The notes beneath the pieces were generated by a model that saw only the letters and a list, made by a program, of their open reading frames with translations, was not told the origin of the DNA and did no database searches. A DNA stretch of 64,000 nucleotides from Pollutimonas harenae (GTDB lineage: Bacteria; Pseudomonadota; Gammaproteobacteria; Burkholderiales; Burkholderiaceae_B), in assembly GCF_004153685.1 (NCBI RefSeq), contig NZ_SDQD01000003.1, positions 62,001 through 126,000 of the forward strand, in the 5' to 3' direction. Of this stretch, positions 36,349-47,610 are shown in pieces. Made by a program: the position numbers and the translations under genes. How positions within the stretch are numbered: position 1 is the first letter of the stretch; each line of letters opens with the position of its first letter.

Positions 36349-38739
36349 ATGACTACAACTTCTGCTTCCTCACTACCAGGCCCCTCCACGACAAGTGTGG
36401 ATCCCGCTCGTATCGTAACGCTGCTGGCCAGCGAACTTGGAGTACGACCCACGCAAGTTGCAGCCACGGTCGAACTGCTGGATGGCGGTGCCACGGTGCC
36501 CTTTATTGCCCGTTACCGCAAAGAAGCCACAGGAGGCCTGGACGATACCGTGCTGCGGACGCTGGAACTGCGACTGGTGTACGTTCGCGAACTTGAAGGT
36601 CGCCGTATCACCATTCTTGAGTCCATTGGCCAGCAGGGGAAGCTAACTGCCGAACTGCAGCAGGAAATCACCAGCGCAGACACCAAACAGCGTCTGGAAG
36701 ATTTGTATGCGCCCTACAAGCCCAAACGCCGCACACGGGCACAGATTGCCCGCGAAGCGGGCCTGGAACCCTTGGCCGATGCCATTCTGGATGACGCTGC
36801 CGTCGATCCAGCCATTCTGGCCCAGGCTTACTTGAATCCCGAGGCCTCCATCAACGATGCCAAGAGCGCACTGGATGGTGCCCGCGATATCCTGGCAGAA
36901 CGTTATGCCGAGAACGCCGATCTGCTGGCCAATCTGCGCGAACACCTCTGGAATACCGGTTTGCTGTATTCCAAAGTCATCGAAGGCAAGGAAAACGATG
37001 GCGACAATTTCCGCGATTGGTTTGATTTCAGCGAAGCTTTGCGTTCTCTGCCATCGCATCGTATTCTGGCCTTGTTGCGAGGTCGCCAGCAAGGCGTGCT
37101 GGATATCCGCCTGGGGCTGGACCCCGAGCTTGAAGCACAATCACCTCATCCTTGCGTCAGCCGCATCGCGGACTTCCTGCGCATAGGTGCCGACTTTTCG
37201 CTCGACGCTAGCCCAAGAGCTCGCTGGCTGGGTGAGGTATGCCGCTGGACCTGGCGTGTCAAGCTTTTGACGGCCTTTGAGTCAGAGCTCATTGGACGCC
37301 TGCGCGATACAGCCGAACAGGAAGCCATACGGGTCTTTGCCGCCAACCTGAAAGACCTGCTGCTGGCTGCGCCGGCCGGCCCCAAAGCAGTATTGGGACT
37401 GGACCCAGGCATACGCACAGGTGTCAAGGTTGCTGCCATAGATGCCACCGGCAAGGTGCTTGCTACCAGTACTGTCTATCCCTTTGAGCCACGCCGTGAC
37501 CGTGAGGGAAGCATCAACACGCTGGCAGCACTGATTGCCAAACACAAGATTGAACTGGTCGCCATAGGCAACGGCACTGCCTCGCGGGAAACTGAAAAAC
37601 TCGTGACCGACACGCAGGAAAAATTCCCTGAGTTGAAGCTTACCCGCGTGGTGGTGTCCGAAGCTGGCGCCTCGGTGTACTCGGCATCGGAGCTCGCCGC
37701 GCATGAATTTCCGGATATGGACGTGAGCCTGCGCGGGGCAGTTTCCATTGCCAGACGCCTGCAAGATCCTTTGGCCGAACTGGTCAAGATTGAGCCAAAG
37801 GCCATAGGCGTGGGGCAGTACCAGCACGACGTCAATCAGCGTGAACTGGCCCACTCGCTCAATACTGTCATCGAAGATTGCGTTAACGCTGTTGGTGTCG
37901 ATGTCAACACGGCTTCGGCCCCATTGTTGACCCGCGTCTCGGGTCTGAACGCAACACTGGCCAAAAACATAGTGGCCTGGCGCGACGACAACGGCGCATT
38001 CCCCAATCGCAAAGCCTTGATGAAAGTACCGCGTTTTGGCGACAAGTCTTTCGAGCAGGCGGCGGGATTTTTACGCATACCCAACGGCAACAACCCACTG
38101 GACGCTTCGTCAGTACACCCGGAAGCCTACCCGGTCGTGGAACGCATACTCAAGAAGATCAATGCCGATGCACGGCAAATCATGGGGCAATCCGGCGCAC
38201 TGAAAGGCGTCTCCCCCACTGAGTTCACCGACGAACGCTTCGGGCTGCCAACCGTCAAGGATATATTCCTGGAGCTGGAAAAACCTGGCCGCGATCCCCG
38301 TCCTGAGTTCAAGACAGCCCAATTCAAGGAAGGCGTCAACACCATCAACGATCTTCACACAGGCATGGTACTTGAGGGTGTGGTCACCAACGTGGCCAAT
38401 TTCGGCGCATTCGTCGATGTAGGCGTGCATCAGGACGGTCTGGTGCATATTTCGGCTCTGTCCGATACATTTGTCAAAGATCCCCGCGATGTCGTACGCG
38501 TAGGGCAAATGGTCAAGGTCAAGGTCCAGGAGGTCGATGCGGCCCGCAAGCGAATTGGATTGACCATGCGTTTGAATGACGATGCACCGCCTGCTCGCCG
38601 TGGCAACGAATCCTCGACACCAAATAGCAGCCAGCGCCGCGACAACCAGCGCCGCAACGATGCACGCCCCGGCCAACGTCCCAGCCAGGGCGACGGCATG
38701 GGCGCCATGGCCGCTGCCTTTGCAAAACTCAAAAAATAG
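36349..38739 (+). CDS. tex: RNA-binding transcriptional accessory protein Tex
   Basis: Tex is a large cytoplasmic nucleic-acid-binding protein related to eukaryotic Spt6, first described in Bordetella. The protein of about 796 residues has the N-terminal block [20 protein letters not shown], a YqgF/RNase H-like domain ([22 protein letters not shown]) and a helix-hairpin-helix part ([21 protein letters not shown]). The C-terminal S1 domain is [22 protein letters not shown] basic, low-complexity tail follows. The ATG at 36349 gives an N-terminus close to relatives; an upstream in-frame ATG at 36304 has AGGGG only three bases before it. Neither site is strong. Confidence 0.95.
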   Translation: MTTTSASSLPGPSTTSVDPARIVTLLASELGVRPTQVAATVELLDGGATVPFIARYRKEATGGLDDTVLRTLELRLVYVRELEGRRITILESIGQQGKLTAELQQEITSADTKQRLEDLYAPYKPKRRTRAQIAREAGLEPLADAILDDAAVDPAILAQAYLNPEASINDAKSALDGARDILAERYAENADLLANLREHLWNTGLLYSKVIEGKENDGDNFRDWFDFSEALRSLPSHRILALLRGRQQGVLDIRLGLDPELEAQSPHPCVSRIADFLRIGADFSLDASPRARWLGEVCRWTWRVKLLTAFESELIGRLRDTAEQEAIRVFAANLKDLLLAAPAGPKAVLGLDPGIRTGVKVAAIDATGKVLATSTVYPFEPRRDREGSINTLAALIAKHKIELVAIGNGTASRETEKLVTDTQEKFPELKLTRVVVSEAGASVYSASELAAHEFPDMDVSLRGAVSIARRLQDPLAELVKIEPKAIGVGQYQHDVNQRELAHSLNTVIEDCVNAVGVDVNTASAPLLTRVSGLNATLAKNIVAWRDDNGAFPNRKALMKVPRFGDKSFEQAAGFLRIPNGNNPLDASSVHPEAYPVVERILKKINADARQIMGQSGALKGVSPTEFTDERFGLPTVKDIFLELEKPGRDPRPEFKTAQFKEGVNTINDLHTGMVLEGVVTNVANFGAFVDVGVHQDGLVHISALSDTFVKDPRDVVRVGQMVKVKVQEVDAARKRIGLTMRLNDDAPPARRGNESSTPNSSQRRDNQRRNDARPGQRPSQGDGMGAMAAAFAKLKK

Positions 38740-38745
38740 AACCTC

Positions 38746-39267
38746 ATGAACACAGAAAACACACCCACTCAGGAACAGCTTGTACAGCTGATCAGGCTGC
38801 TGTCCTGCAACGATCTGGACGAGCACGAAAGCAGCCGTATAGTGGGTGTTTGCCTGCAATCGCTGACCGAGCCCGAGAAAACCCTGCGCACGCATTACGG
38901 CGCCGATGCCGCCAAGGTGGCACAGTACGACCCTCAGGGCGTGATAGCGTTTATTTTGTTCATCGAACTGGAAGATTACTTTGCTGTTGCCGATACCGTC
39001 GATGAGCTATACGAGCAAATCGTCGATGCATTTGAACAGCCTGCCCTGCCTGAGTACCCATACGATAACAACAGCTTCCAGACTGTCTCGGATTTTTACC
39101 AATGGGTGGACAGCCAATTGCTGGCTCATCACGACAAATATCGGCTCGTCAGTTTCGGAGAAAGCTATACCAACGACTTCCAGCTCATACTGGTGTATCG
39201 CGAGCAGGCGGAAGAGCTGCTTTCATTGTGCCAAACGCTCGGCCTGCAGGCCGAGCTGTGTGAATAA
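38746..39267 (+). CDS. Hypothetical protein following tex
   Basis: I do not recognise this 173-residue protein with confidence. It is soluble, acidic and free of signal peptide or membrane segments. The first half contains ESSRIVGVCLQSLTEPEKTL and YDPQGVIAFILFIELEDYFAV, followed by DTVDELYEQIVDAFEQPALP. The second half has the aromatic block DFYQWVDSQLLAHHDKYRLV and ends DFQLILVYREQAEELLSLCQ. The start lies six bases behind the tex stop, so it is probably translated from the tex message. Base composition and codon use look like the neighbours. It could be a domain-of-unknown-function protein of narrow spread. Confidence 0.8.
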   Translation: MNTENTPTQEQLVQLIRLLSCNDLDEHESSRIVGVCLQSLTEPEKTLRTHYGADAAKVAQYDPQGVIAFILFIELEDYFAVADTVDELYEQIVDAFEQPALPEYPYDNNSFQTVSDFYQWVDSQLLAHHDKYRLVSFGESYTNDFQLILVYREQAEELLSLCQTLGLQAELCE

Positions 39268-39276
39268 GATACTGCG

Positions 39277-40617
39277 TCAGTTCTGAGCCATCTGAGCGAA
39301 GGCATCACGCAACTGCGGCAACAAACCGGCATCAAACTGGCTGACCAGCACCCCGTCGATCCGGATACTGACCAGGCCCTGTTCGTCGCCGGACAGGGTA
39401 TCCAGGGGCTGACTCTTGAGCTTGCCCATGGCCTGCCCAGCCGCTTTCGGATCAGCAAAGCTTTCGGACAACAATAGTTCCCGCCCATCAGACCCGAGCA
39501 GACGGAAACGGAAGCGCCCCTCATCATCACGGAAACTGACGAAACGCGCGGACTTCCCTTTGCCTTTCTTGTCTGCGGGCTGCTTGTCGGAGGATACCGG
39601 AACAGACATGGAGCGCAAGCCAACCGCTGCACGCAAACGCTCCATCAAGGGCTGTGACAGACGACGGGCCTTGATGGCACCCGCCTGAAGAATGTCTTCA
39701 ATACGGTCGGGGCGCGAAATAAGCTCGGCATAACGTTCGCGCATGGGTGCAAGTTCGGCCTCTATGGTGGTGCATAGCTGCTCTTTTGCTTCACCCCATC
39801 CCATACCCTCTTCCAGCTCCTTGCGGAACTGAGCAGACGCCTTGGGCGTGGCAAACGCCCGGTACAGGGTATAAAGATGCGAGCTTTCAGCGTCTTTGGG
39901 CTCACCAGGCTGGCGGGAGTCGGTCACAATACGCATGACTGCCGCGCGCAAGCCTTTTGCTCCACCCTCGAACAAGGGTATGGTGTTGTCGTAACTTTTG
40001 GACATCTTGCGCCCGTCGAGCCCGGGGAGCGTTGCCACCTCGTCGTCAATCTGAACCTCTGGCAGCACGAACAAGTCTTCACCCTGGCCATACAGATGAT
40101 TGAAACGCTGGGCAATGTCGCGAGCCATTTCAAGATGCTGGATTTGGTCCCGGCCTACCGGCACTTTATTCGCATTGAACAACAGAATGTCGGCCGCCAT
40201 CAGCACTGGGTACGAGAACAAACCCATGGTAATGCCATCATCGGCCTCTTGCTGTCTGGCTACATTCTGGTCTACTGCTGCCTTATAGGCATGCGCGCGA
40301 TTCATCAGGCCTTTGGCCGTGACGCAGGTCAGCATCCAGGACAACTCGGGAATTTCCGGGATATCGGATTGGCGATAGAAGGTGACGACATCAGGGTCGA
40401 GCCCTGCAGCTATCCAGGTTGCCGCGATCTCGAGGCGCGAGCGGGCGATACGTTGTGGATCATCGCATTTGATCAGTGCGTGATAATCCGCCATGAAGTA
40501 GAAGGCATCAACACTCGATAGTTTGCTGGCCTCTATGGAAGGGCGAATAGCCCCGGCATAATTGCCCAGATGGGGTGTTCCTGAAGTGGTGATGCCGGTC
40601 AGTACTCGGGTGTTCAT
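39277..40617 (-). CDS. trpS: Tryptophanyl-tRNA synthetase with extra C-terminal domain
   Basis: The first 335 residues are a normal class I TrpS: the HIGH-type motif is TPHLGNYAG, followed by DYHALIKCDDP, SYPVLMAADILLF and the KMSKS loop near residue 207. At 446 residues it is about 110 longer than E. coli TrpS. After a Lys/Gly linker near 350, the segment ARFVSFRDDEGRFRFRLLG followed by DGRELLLSESFADPKAAGQAM resembles the YegP/DUF1508 fold (F..D..G.FRFRL...G..L..S..F). A last piece contains VSIRIDGVLVSQFDAGLLPQL. The catalytic part should charge tRNA-Trp as usual; the extension's job is unknown. Confidence 0.94.
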   Translation of the reverse strand: MNTRVLTGITTSGTPHLGNYAGAIRPSIEASKLSSVDAFYFMADYHALIKCDDPQRIARSRLEIAATWIAAGLDPDVVTFYRQSDIPEIPELSWMLTCVTAKGLMNRAHAYKAAVDQNVARQQEADDGITMGLFSYPVLMAADILLFNANKVPVGRDQIQHLEMARDIAQRFNHLYGQGEDLFVLPEVQIDDEVATLPGLDGRKMSKSYDNTIPLFEGGAKGLRAAVMRIVTDSRQPGEPKDAESSHLYTLYRAFATPKASAQFRKELEEGMGWGEAKEQLCTTIEAELAPMRERYAELISRPDRIEDILQAGAIKARRLSQPLMERLRAAVGLRSMSVPVSSDKQPADKKGKGKSARFVSFRDDEGRFRFRLLGSDGRELLLSESFADPKAAGQAMGKLKSQPLDTLSGDEQGLVSIRIDGVLVSQFDAGLLPQLRDAFAQMAQN

Positions 40618-40643
40618 ATATGCTTCAGTATCAGTAAGGGTGT

Positions 40644-41735
40644 CTAGAGCGTAACGGCTGCACGTCGCTCGGAATCAAGGTATTCACGGGACTGCATTTC
40701 CATGATGCGTGATACCGTGCGATGAAACTCGTTGGACATCGGCCCCTGGGTGTAGAGCTCATCGGGTTCGCATTCAGCCGACATGATGAGTTTTATCTTG
40801 TGATCGTAAAATACATCAATCAACCAGGTAAAGCGGCGCGCTTCCGACGCCTGACGAGCCTCCATGCGGGGCACATCCGACAATATCACGGTCTGGAAGC
40901 GGCTGGCCAAGTCCAGGTAGTCGTTCTGCGAACGTGGGCCGCCACATAAGGTGGCAAAATCAAACCAGACAATGCTGCCGCCCAGCGCAATGGCTCTCAG
41001 CTCGCGGTTTTCAACGATCAGGACCGGCTTCAGCGGCGCCGTGTCGAGCAGCCTGTCGAAATAGGCCTGCAACTCTTTATTCGTTCCGTCCGTGATCGGC
41101 GTCAGATACAAACGAACCTGCTCCATGCTGCGTAGACGATAGTCAGTGCCCACATCCACGTTCATGATATCCATGCGCTCCTGGATCAACTTGATGGCGG
41201 GCAGGATGCGATCCCGATGCAATCCATCGGGATACAGGGTGCTGGGCTCGTAGTTTGATGTCATGATGAAAGAAGTGCCATGCTCGAACAGCTTAAGCAA
41301 TAGTCTATACAGAATCATGGCATCGGCAACATCCGACACATGGAATTCGTCGAAGCAGATCAGGCGATAACGCTTGGCAATGCGGCGCGCCACCTCATCC
41401 AGCGGGTCTTGCTGGCCACGCACCGCATCGAGTTCGCGATGCACGCCGCGCATGAACTCATGAAAATGCACGCGCGTCTTGCGCTTTACAGGCACCGTCA
41501 GGTAAAACGCATCCATCAGAAAGCTTTTACCCCGGCCTACGCCACCCCACAAGTACACACCACGCGGCACATCGGGACGTTTGAAGATTTTCCTCAAAGC
41601 GGAAGAACGGTCTTGCTTGAAGCTCACCCAGTCATCGAAATACACTTGCAGGCGCTCGATAGCCGCCTTCTGTGCCTGGTCGGCTTGATAGCCGCGCTCT
41701 TGCAGGGCATGTTGATAATACTCTTGAACATTCAT
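40644..41735 (-). CDS. zapE: Cell division protein ZapE (AFG1-like ATPase)
   Basis: The 363-residue AAA+ protein carries Walker A in WGGVGRGKSFLMDAFY (about 63-78), Walker B in RLICFDEFHVSDVADAM and the sensor region FIMTSNYEPSTLYPDGLHRDRILPAI split over adjacent strands. This pattern is specific to the AFG1/ZapE family. In E. coli ZapE acts at the Z-ring late in division and reduces FtsZ polymer stability with ATP. It lies downstream of lpdA after a clear terminator and upstream of trpS after 26 bases, so it may have its own promoter in 41736-41843. Confidence 0.93.
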   Translation of the reverse strand: MNVQEYYQHALQERGYQADQAQKAAIERLQVYFDDWVSFKQDRSSALRKIFKRPDVPRGVYLWGGVGRGKSFLMDAFYLTVPVKRKTRVHFHEFMRGVHRELDAVRGQQDPLDEVARRIAKRYRLICFDEFHVSDVADAMILYRLLLKLFEHGTSFIMTSNYEPSTLYPDGLHRDRILPAIKLIQERMDIMNVDVGTDYRLRSMEQVRLYLTPITDGTNKELQAYFDRLLDTAPLKPVLIVENRELRAIALGGSIVWFDFATLCGGPRSQNDYLDLASRFQTVILSDVPRMEARQASEARRFTWLIDVFYDHKIKLIMSAECEPDELYTQGPMSNEFHRTVSRIMEMQSREYLDSERRAAVTL

Positions 41736-41843
41736 GATGTTTTCTTGGGAGGCTTAAAAGAAATACCTGCCCCCATGCTGCGCAGGCCCAGCCCTGTTTG
41801 CTGCCTTCAGAGGAAGAAAGGTTCTCCGGGTGGCAATCAACAG

Positions 41844-41875
41844 GAAAAAAGAACGGGCGGCGTTCTGCCGCCCGT
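41844..41875 (-). terminator. Intrinsic terminator of lpdA
   Basis: On the minus strand ACGGGCGGC, loop AGAAC and GCCGCCCGT form a 9-bp GC-rich stem followed by TC and six T residues. It lies about 28 bases after the lpdA stop and separates lpdA from zapE. Confidence 0.88.
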
Positions 41876-41902
41876 CTTGATGGTTCATGAGAAAAGCAAG
41901 CT

Positions 41903-43330
41903 TTAGAAATTCAGCGTGCGTTTATCGACAGCCAACGCGGCTTCTTTCATGGCTTCCGACAAAGTCGGGTGTGCATGGCAAATACGGGCAATGTCTTCCG
42001 CTGCGCCACGGAATTCCATGATGGTGACCGCTTCGGCGATCAGTTCCGAAGCCATCGGCCCGATGATATGGACCCCAAGGACTTCATCCGACTTGGCATC
42101 AGCCAGCACTTTGACGAAACCGGTGGTATCGCCCAATGCCCTGGCCCGGCCATTTGCCATAAAGGGGAAGCTGCCTGCCTTGTAATCACGCCCTTCGGTC
42201 TTGAGCTGCTGCTCATTCTTGCCGACCCACGCAATTTCGGGCGAGGTATAAATGACCGAAGGAATTGTGGCGAAATTAACATGGCCATGCTGTCCGGCAA
42301 TGCGCTCCGCAACAGCCACACCTTCTTCTTCAGCCTTGTGGGCCAGCATAGGGCCACGCACCACATCACCTACTGCCCAGACATTGGGCAGGTTGGTCTT
42401 GCAATCATCATCGACAGCAATGAAACCGCGCTCGTCGCGTTTGAGTCCAACGGTATCGAGACCGAGGCCGTCGACATTAGGCACGCGGCCGATAGAAACA
42501 ATGAGCTTGTCGACCACCAGTTTCTGCTCGGCACCGCCGGCATCGGTGTAAGGCACCGTGACCGATTTTGCTGTGGATTTCACTTCGCCAATCTTGACGC
42601 CGGTCTGGATGACGAGGCCTTGCTTGGCAAGCGCTTTCTGTGCTTCTTTGGCAACCTGTTGGTCGGCAACAGCCAGGAAATCAGGCATTGCCTCCAGGAT
42701 GGTGACCTCGGCACCCAGGCGACGCCATACACTACCCAGTTCGAGGCCGATGACACCGGCCCCGATCACGCCCAATTTCTTGGGAACTGCCGGGATACGC
42801 AAAGCACCATCGTTGGAAAGAATTTGTGTCTCGTCGAAAGGCAAGCCAGGCAGCTCGCGTGGCGATGAGCCCGTGGCGATAATGACGTGCTTGGCAACAA
42901 GCTCGTCTTCGGCCTTACCTGAAACCTTGATGGTCCAGCCACCATCACTTTGAGAAACAAAAGAACCCGTACCGTGAAAGAACGTTACTTTGTTCTTTTT
43001 GAACAGATACAGGATACCGTCGTTGTTTTGCTTCACCACGGTGTCTTTGCGACCTACCAGCGTGTCGAGCTTCAGGCTCACGCCCTTGACTTCTATGCCA
43101 TGCTCGGCAAAATGGTGGTTGGCCTGCTCAAAATGTTCGGACGACTGCAGCAAGGCCTTGGACGGAATGCATCCCACGTTAGTGCAAGTGCCACCAGGCG
43201 CTGGTTTACCATCGGCAGTGCTCCAGGCATCAATACATGCCACGCTCTTGCCAAGCTGCGCCGCACGGATGGCGGCAATGTAGCCACCAGGGCCGGCGCC
43301 AATAACAACCACGTCAAATTGTTTAGCCAT
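41903..43330 (-). CDS. lpdA: Dihydrolipoyl dehydrogenase (E3 of 2-oxoglutarate dehydrogenase)
   Basis: The 475-residue flavoprotein reoxidises dihydrolipoamide with NAD. It has the FAD motif [12 protein letters not shown] at the N-terminus, the redox-active cysteine pair C49/C54 in [16 protein letters not shown] and the NAD motif [16 protein letters not shown]. The C-terminal [15 protein letters not shown] carries the catalytic His-Glu pair. It has no N-terminal lipoyl domain, unlike E3 subunits of many pyruvate dehydrogenase complexes in Burkholderiales. This and its place after odhAB assign it to the 2-oxoglutarate complex. The start is the ATG at 43330; a longer frame from 43423 has no family support. 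Confidence 0.95.
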   Translation of the reverse strand: MAKQFDVVVIGAGPGGYIAAIRAAQLGKSVACIDAWSTADGKPAPGGTCTNVGCIPSKALLQSSEHFEQANHHFAEHGIEVKGVSLKLDTLVGRKDTVVKQNNDGILYLFKKNKVTFFHGTGSFVSQSDGGWTIKVSGKAEDELVAKHVIIATGSSPRELPGLPFDETQILSNDGALRIPAVPKKLGVIGAGVIGLELGSVWRRLGAEVTILEAMPDFLAVADQQVAKEAQKALAKQGLVIQTGVKIGEVKSTAKSVTVPYTDAGGAEQKLVVDKLIVSIGRVPNVDGLGLDTVGLKRDERGFIAVDDDCKTNLPNVWAVGDVVRGPMLAHKAEEEGVAVAERIAGQHGHVNFATIPSVIYTSPEIAWVGKNEQQLKTEGRDYKAGSFPFMANGRARALGDTTGFVKVLADAKSDEVLGVHIIGPMASELIAEAVTIMEFRGAAEDIARICHAHPTLSEAMKEAALAVDKRTLNF

Positions 43331-43437
43331 ATTCTTTCTCGATTGAATAGTGTGTTGACGCAAGCCTTGTGAGCCTGCGCCCCGGAAGGAAGCGGCAAAG
43401 CCTGCAACACGCTTCCGCGACAACAGAAAAGACGATC

Positions 43438-43490
43438 AAAAAACCCCGGGCAAGCCCTTGGTCCACTGGCGGACAGGCTTGCCCGGGGTT
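43438..43490 (-). terminator. Intrinsic terminator between odhB and lpdA
   Basis: AACCCCGGGCAAGCC (43442-43456) and GGCTTGCCCGGGGTT (43476-43490) form a perfect 15-bp stem. The 19-base loop has its own GTCC/GGAC pairing. On the minus strand it is followed by six T residues. It should end much of the odhAB transcript before lpdA, giving polar expression of E3. Confidence 0.82.
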
Positions 43491-43513
43491 GTTCTACACC
43501 TTAACCAGCATAC

Positions 43514-44710
43514 TTAGACATCCAGCAACAGGCGTTGTGGGTCTTCAAGGGCTTCTTTCATGGCGACCAGGGCCAACACCGCCTCTCGGCCGTCAATGAT
43601 GCGGTGATCGTATGACAAGGCAAGGAAGTTGATGGGTCGAATGACGATCTGGCCGTTTTCGACCACAGGGCGCTCTTTGGTGGCATGAATGCCGAGAATT
43701 GCCGACTGTGGGGGATTGATGATGGGCGTGGACAGCATGGAGCCGAACACTCCGCCATTGGAGATGGAGAACGTACCGCCAGTCAACTCTTCGAGGCCCA
43801 GCTTGCCATCGCGTGCCCGTGCACCGAAATCGGCAATTTGCTTTTCGATTTCAGCAATGGACAGCTGATCGGCATTACGCAGGATGGGTACAACCAGTCC
43901 GCGTGGGCTGCCCACTGCGATACCGATGTCGAAGTAGCCATGATAGATGATGTCTTTGCCATCGACCGATGCATTGACGACAGGGTATTTCTTCAGGGCA
44001 GCTACTGCGGCCTTTACGAAGAAAGAGGTGAAGCCCAGCTTGACGCCGTGCTCTTTTTCGAACTGATCTTTGTATTTTTTACGCAGATCGAGAATACCCT
44101 GCATGTTGACTTCGTTGAAAGTCGTAAGAATGGCATTGTCTGATTGCGATTGCAGCAGACGCTCGGCCACGCGGGCACGCAGGCGGCTCATGGGTACGCG
44201 CTGTTCGGGACGACCATCGAGCGAAAGTGAAGCAGGCGCTGCCGGAGCAGCTGCTTTCTTAGCTGGCGCGCTGCCGGCCTGAAGAGCGTCGCCCTTGGTG
44301 ACACGACCACCGCGGCCAGAACCCTCGACCGAGGCCGGATCAACGCCTTTTTCAGCCAGAATCTTGCCAGCAGCGGGTGATGCGATGGCTGCGGCACTCG
44401 GCGCGGCAGTTGCTGCCGCAGGAGCGGCGGCGGGTGCGGGCTCTTCGGCGGCGGGCGCTGCAGCCTTGCCTTCAGAGTCGATACGGGCCAGGACTTCACC
44501 TGCTGCGACCGTGCTACCGTCACCTTTGACGATTTCCTTCAAGACGCCTGACGAAGGAGCGGGGACTTCTAGAACAACCTTGTCCGTTTCTACCTCGATC
44601 AGTATCTCGTCGGCTTCGACCGCTTCCCCCGGTTGTTTCTTCCAGTTGAGCAGAGTAGCCTCGGTGATCGACTCGGAAAGCTGGGGTACGAGAACGTCAG
44701 TAATAGCCAT
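43514..44710 (-). CDS. odhB: Dihydrolipoyllysine succinyltransferase (E2 of 2-oxoglutarate dehydrogenase)
   Basis: The 398-residue protein has one lipoyl domain with the modified lysine in [10 protein letters not shown] (K44) and an Ala/Pro-rich linker. An E3-binding domain follows ([32 protein letters not shown]). The catalytic domain ends in [16 protein letters not shown] with the active-site histidine and aspartate. It transfers the succinyl group from lipoamide to CoA. It lies 29 bases after odhA and is followed by a strong terminator before lpdA. Confidence 0.96.
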   Translation of the reverse strand: MAITDVLVPQLSESITEATLLNWKKQPGEAVEADEILIEVETDKVVLEVPAPSSGVLKEIVKGDGSTVAAGEVLARIDSEGKAAAPAAEEPAPAAAPAAATAAPSAAAIASPAAGKILAEKGVDPASVEGSGRGGRVTKGDALQAGSAPAKKAAAPAAPASLSLDGRPEQRVPMSRLRARVAERLLQSQSDNAILTTFNEVNMQGILDLRKKYKDQFEKEHGVKLGFTSFFVKAAVAALKKYPVVNASVDGKDIIYHGYFDIGIAVGSPRGLVVPILRNADQLSIAEIEKQIADFGARARDGKLGLEELTGGTFSISNGGVFGSMLSTPIINPPQSAILGIHATKERPVVENGQIVIRPINFLALSYDHRIIDGREAVLALVAMKEALEDPQRLLLDV

Positions 44711-44739
44711 AGTATGTATTCCGTTATGTGAGGTATTTG

Positions 44740-47610
44740 TTATTTCGTCAGCATAAAGCTTTTGAATTTGGGCGCCAGGGCCTGCTCGAGCAAATTACGC
44801 TGCTGCTCTTGGTGTTTGGCCAAATAGCCAACTGCAGGCGAAGCCGATGCAGAGCGGCCCGCATAACCCAAACGCTGACCATCAGCAATGTTTTCATATA
44901 GATGATGCTGAACATAAAACCAGGGACCCTGGTTTTGAGGCTCGTCTTGGACCCAGACAATTTCCTTGGCGTTGGTATATTTTTGCAGCTCTGCCTGGAA
45001 AGCCTTGTGCGCGAAGGGATAGAGCTGTTCGACACGCAGTATCGCGACATCTGAGCGACCGGCATCCTTGCGCGCGTGGACGATGTCGTAGTAGACCTTG
45101 CCCGAACATACCAGCACTCGCTTGACATCTGCTGGGACAATGCTTTCGTCTTGCTCGCCGATGACAGGCAGAAACTGACTGTTGGCCAGGTCGGCCAGCG
45201 GCGAAGTGGCATCTTTATTACGCAGCAAGGATTTGGGGGTCAGGATGACCAGCGGCTTGCGGAACGGCCGGATCATTTGACGACGCAACACGTGGAAGAT
45301 CTGGGCACCGTTGGTAGGCTGCACAACTTGTATGTTGTTGTCGGCACACAGTTGCAGGAAGCGTTCGATACGCGCCGACGAGTGCTCGGGGCCTTGCCCT
45401 TCGTAGCCGTGCGGCAGCATCATGGTCAGGCCGCACTGACGACCCCATTTTGCTTCACCCGAGGTAATGAACTGATCGATGACGACCTGCGCGCCATTGA
45501 CGAAGTCACCGAATTGCGCTTCCCAGATGGTGAGAGTATTAGGTTCGGCCGAAGCGTAGCCATACTCAAAGGCCAACACGGCTTCTTCCGAGAGGACCGA
45601 GTCGATGACCGTAAACGGAGCTTGATTGTCGGAAACGTTTTGCAGCGGAATATAGGTACCGTCGTTCCAGCGCTCGCGCTTTTGATCATGCAACACTGCA
45701 TGGCGGTGTGTAAACGTACCGCGACCGGAGTCTTGCCCGGTAATGCGAATGGCATAGCCCGAAGCCACCAGGGTTGCAAAGGCAAGATGCTCACCCATGC
45801 CCCAATCGAGGTTTTGTTCGCCGCGAGCCATATTGCGACGGTCGTTGAGCAGCTTGTTGACCAGAGAATGGACGGTAAAGTCAGCCGGAACGGTGGTGAG
45901 CTTTTCGCCTATGCGCGTGAGCTCGGCTACCGGAACCCCGGTATCGGCTTGATCGGTCCATTTGGCGCCCAGAAACGAAGACCAGTCGGTAGAGTACTTG
46001 TTCTTGTAGTCGGTAAGGACCGGTTCGATGGTGCGCTGGCCGTCTTCCATGAGCTGCCGATAATCTTTAACCAGCTGATCGGGTTCGCCTTCGGCCAGGA
46101 TGCCTTGAGCAACAAGCTTGTCGGCATACACTTTACGCGTACCGGGGTGCTTGCCTATGCTCTTGTACATCAAGGGTTGCGTCAGAGAGGGAGTATCTTG
46201 CTCGTTATGGCCCAATTTGCGGAAACAGACGATATCGACTACGACGTCGTGGTGGAATCGCATGCGGTAGTCAAGGGCCAGCTGCGTAACATATACCACT
46301 GCTTCAGGATCATCACCATTGACGTGGAATACCGGAGCCTCGATCATTTTTACGACGTCTGTGCAATACAGCGTAGAGCGCGTGTCGCGAGGATCAGAGG
46401 TGGTAAAGCCGATTTGGTTATTGATGACAATGTGCAGCGTGCCACCTGTGCCATAACCACGAGTTTGCGCCAGGTTGAGCGTTTCCATAACAACGCCCTG
46501 CCCGGCAAAGGCGGCATCTCCGTGCACCAGAACCGGCAGCACCTGTGAGCCTTCTTCGTCGCCACGACGATCCTGGCGGGCACGCACGCTGCCTTCGACC
46601 ACAGGATTGACGATTTCAAGGTGTGAAGGGTTGAACGCGAGCGACAAGTGCACAGGACCACCACGCGTGGACAGATCGCTGGAGAAACCATTGTGATATT
46701 TGACGTCGCCGTCGGTCAGGCCTTCGGCGTGCTTGCCTTCGAATTCGGCAAACAGGTCGCCGGGCATCTTGCCCATGATGTTGACCAACATGTTCAGACG
46801 ACCACGGTGGGCCATGCCCACTACAATTTCCTGGACGCCGTTCTCGCCGGCATGTCCGACGACCTCGTCCATGGCGGCGATGAAGCTTTCGCCGCCTTCG
46901 AGGGAGAATCGCTTCTGACCTACATACTTGGTGTGCAGAAAACGCTCGAGGCCTTCTGCTTCAGTAACTTGCTGCAGTATATGGCGCTTTTGCTCAGCCG
47001 AGAAAGACGGCACGCCAACGGTAGACTCCAGGCGTTCCTGGATCCAGCGCTTGGCAGCCGGATCGGAAATATGCATGAATTCGGCACCCACATTGCGACA
47101 GTATGTGTCGCGCAAAGCCTTGAGCATGTCGCGCATGGTCATGGTGTCGGCTTTGGTAAAGTAGGTATTGGTGGCCGAATAGACCTGGTCCAGGTCGGCC
47201 TCGGCCAGACCGTAGAAACCGGGGTCGAGCTCGGGTATGCTGGGGCGGTCCTGGCGCTTGAGCGGATCTAGTGCCGCAATGCGAGCACCCAGCGAGCGAT
47301 AGGCAGCGATGATGGACTGGACATAGACCTGCTTGCCTGCAACTGTGAGGTCGGGCGCCTTGACATGAGAAACAAAGGCATTGGCCTTGGCGCGTTGGGC
47401 AAAAGACTCGACGACCGGTGCATGGGCTTGATCGCGCGTAACTTCGCTGCCATCAGTGGCAGGCAGGTGTTGCAATTGATCGAAATAGTCGCGCCACTGG
47501 TCGGGCACGGAGCCGGGATTATCGAGGTAGGACTCGTAGAGTTCCTCGACATAAGGGGCGTTGCTACCAAACAGGTAAGAATTGGATAAAAGTTCTATTT
47601 CCGATGACAT
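44740..47610 (-). CDS. odhA: 2-oxoglutarate dehydrogenase E1 component
   Basis: The 956-residue thiamine-diphosphate enzyme decarboxylates 2-oxoglutarate and passes the succinyl unit to OdhB. Recognisable blocks are the N-terminal [20 protein letters not shown] (contact with E2) and [17 protein letters not shown]. The cofactor region is [16 protein letters not shown], then [15 protein letters not shown]. The C-terminal half contains [13 protein letters not shown] and [16 protein letters not shown]. The length matches the family. It starts the odhA-odhB(-lpdA) unit and is divergent from the malic enzyme gene. Confidence 0.97.
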   Translation of the reverse strand: MSSEIELLSNSYLFGSNAPYVEELYESYLDNPGSVPDQWRDYFDQLQHLPATDGSEVTRDQAHAPVVESFAQRAKANAFVSHVKAPDLTVAGKQVYVQSIIAAYRSLGARIAALDPLKRQDRPSIPELDPGFYGLAEADLDQVYSATNTYFTKADTMTMRDMLKALRDTYCRNVGAEFMHISDPAAKRWIQERLESTVGVPSFSAEQKRHILQQVTEAEGLERFLHTKYVGQKRFSLEGGESFIAAMDEVVGHAGENGVQEIVVGMAHRGRLNMLVNIMGKMPGDLFAEFEGKHAEGLTDGDVKYHNGFSSDLSTRGGPVHLSLAFNPSHLEIVNPVVEGSVRARQDRRGDEEGSQVLPVLVHGDAAFAGQGVVMETLNLAQTRGYGTGGTLHIVINNQIGFTTSDPRDTRSTLYCTDVVKMIEAPVFHVNGDDPEAVVYVTQLALDYRMRFHHDVVVDIVCFRKLGHNEQDTPSLTQPLMYKSIGKHPGTRKVYADKLVAQGILAEGEPDQLVKDYRQLMEDGQRTIEPVLTDYKNKYSTDWSSFLGAKWTDQADTGVPVAELTRIGEKLTTVPADFTVHSLVNKLLNDRRNMARGEQNLDWGMGEHLAFATLVASGYAIRITGQDSGRGTFTHRHAVLHDQKRERWNDGTYIPLQNVSDNQAPFTVIDSVLSEEAVLAFEYGYASAEPNTLTIWEAQFGDFVNGAQVVIDQFITSGEAKWGRQCGLTMMLPHGYEGQGPEHSSARIERFLQLCADNNIQVVQPTNGAQIFHVLRRQMIRPFRKPLVILTPKSLLRNKDATSPLADLANSQFLPVIGEQDESIVPADVKRVLVCSGKVYYDIVHARKDAGRSDVAILRVEQLYPFAHKAFQAELQKYTNAKEIVWVQDEPQNQGPWFYVQHHLYENIADGQRLGYAGRSASASPAVGYLAKHQEQQRNLLEQALAPKFKSFMLTK

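Noticed and set aside
43331-43423. 31-residue N-terminal extension of lpdA
   Set aside because: The FAD-binding core begins right after the ATG at 43330, and the extension has no lipoyl-domain features.
45076-46548. 490-codon open frame antisense to odhA
   Set aside because: Shadow of a fully supported 2-oxoglutarate dehydrogenase gene.
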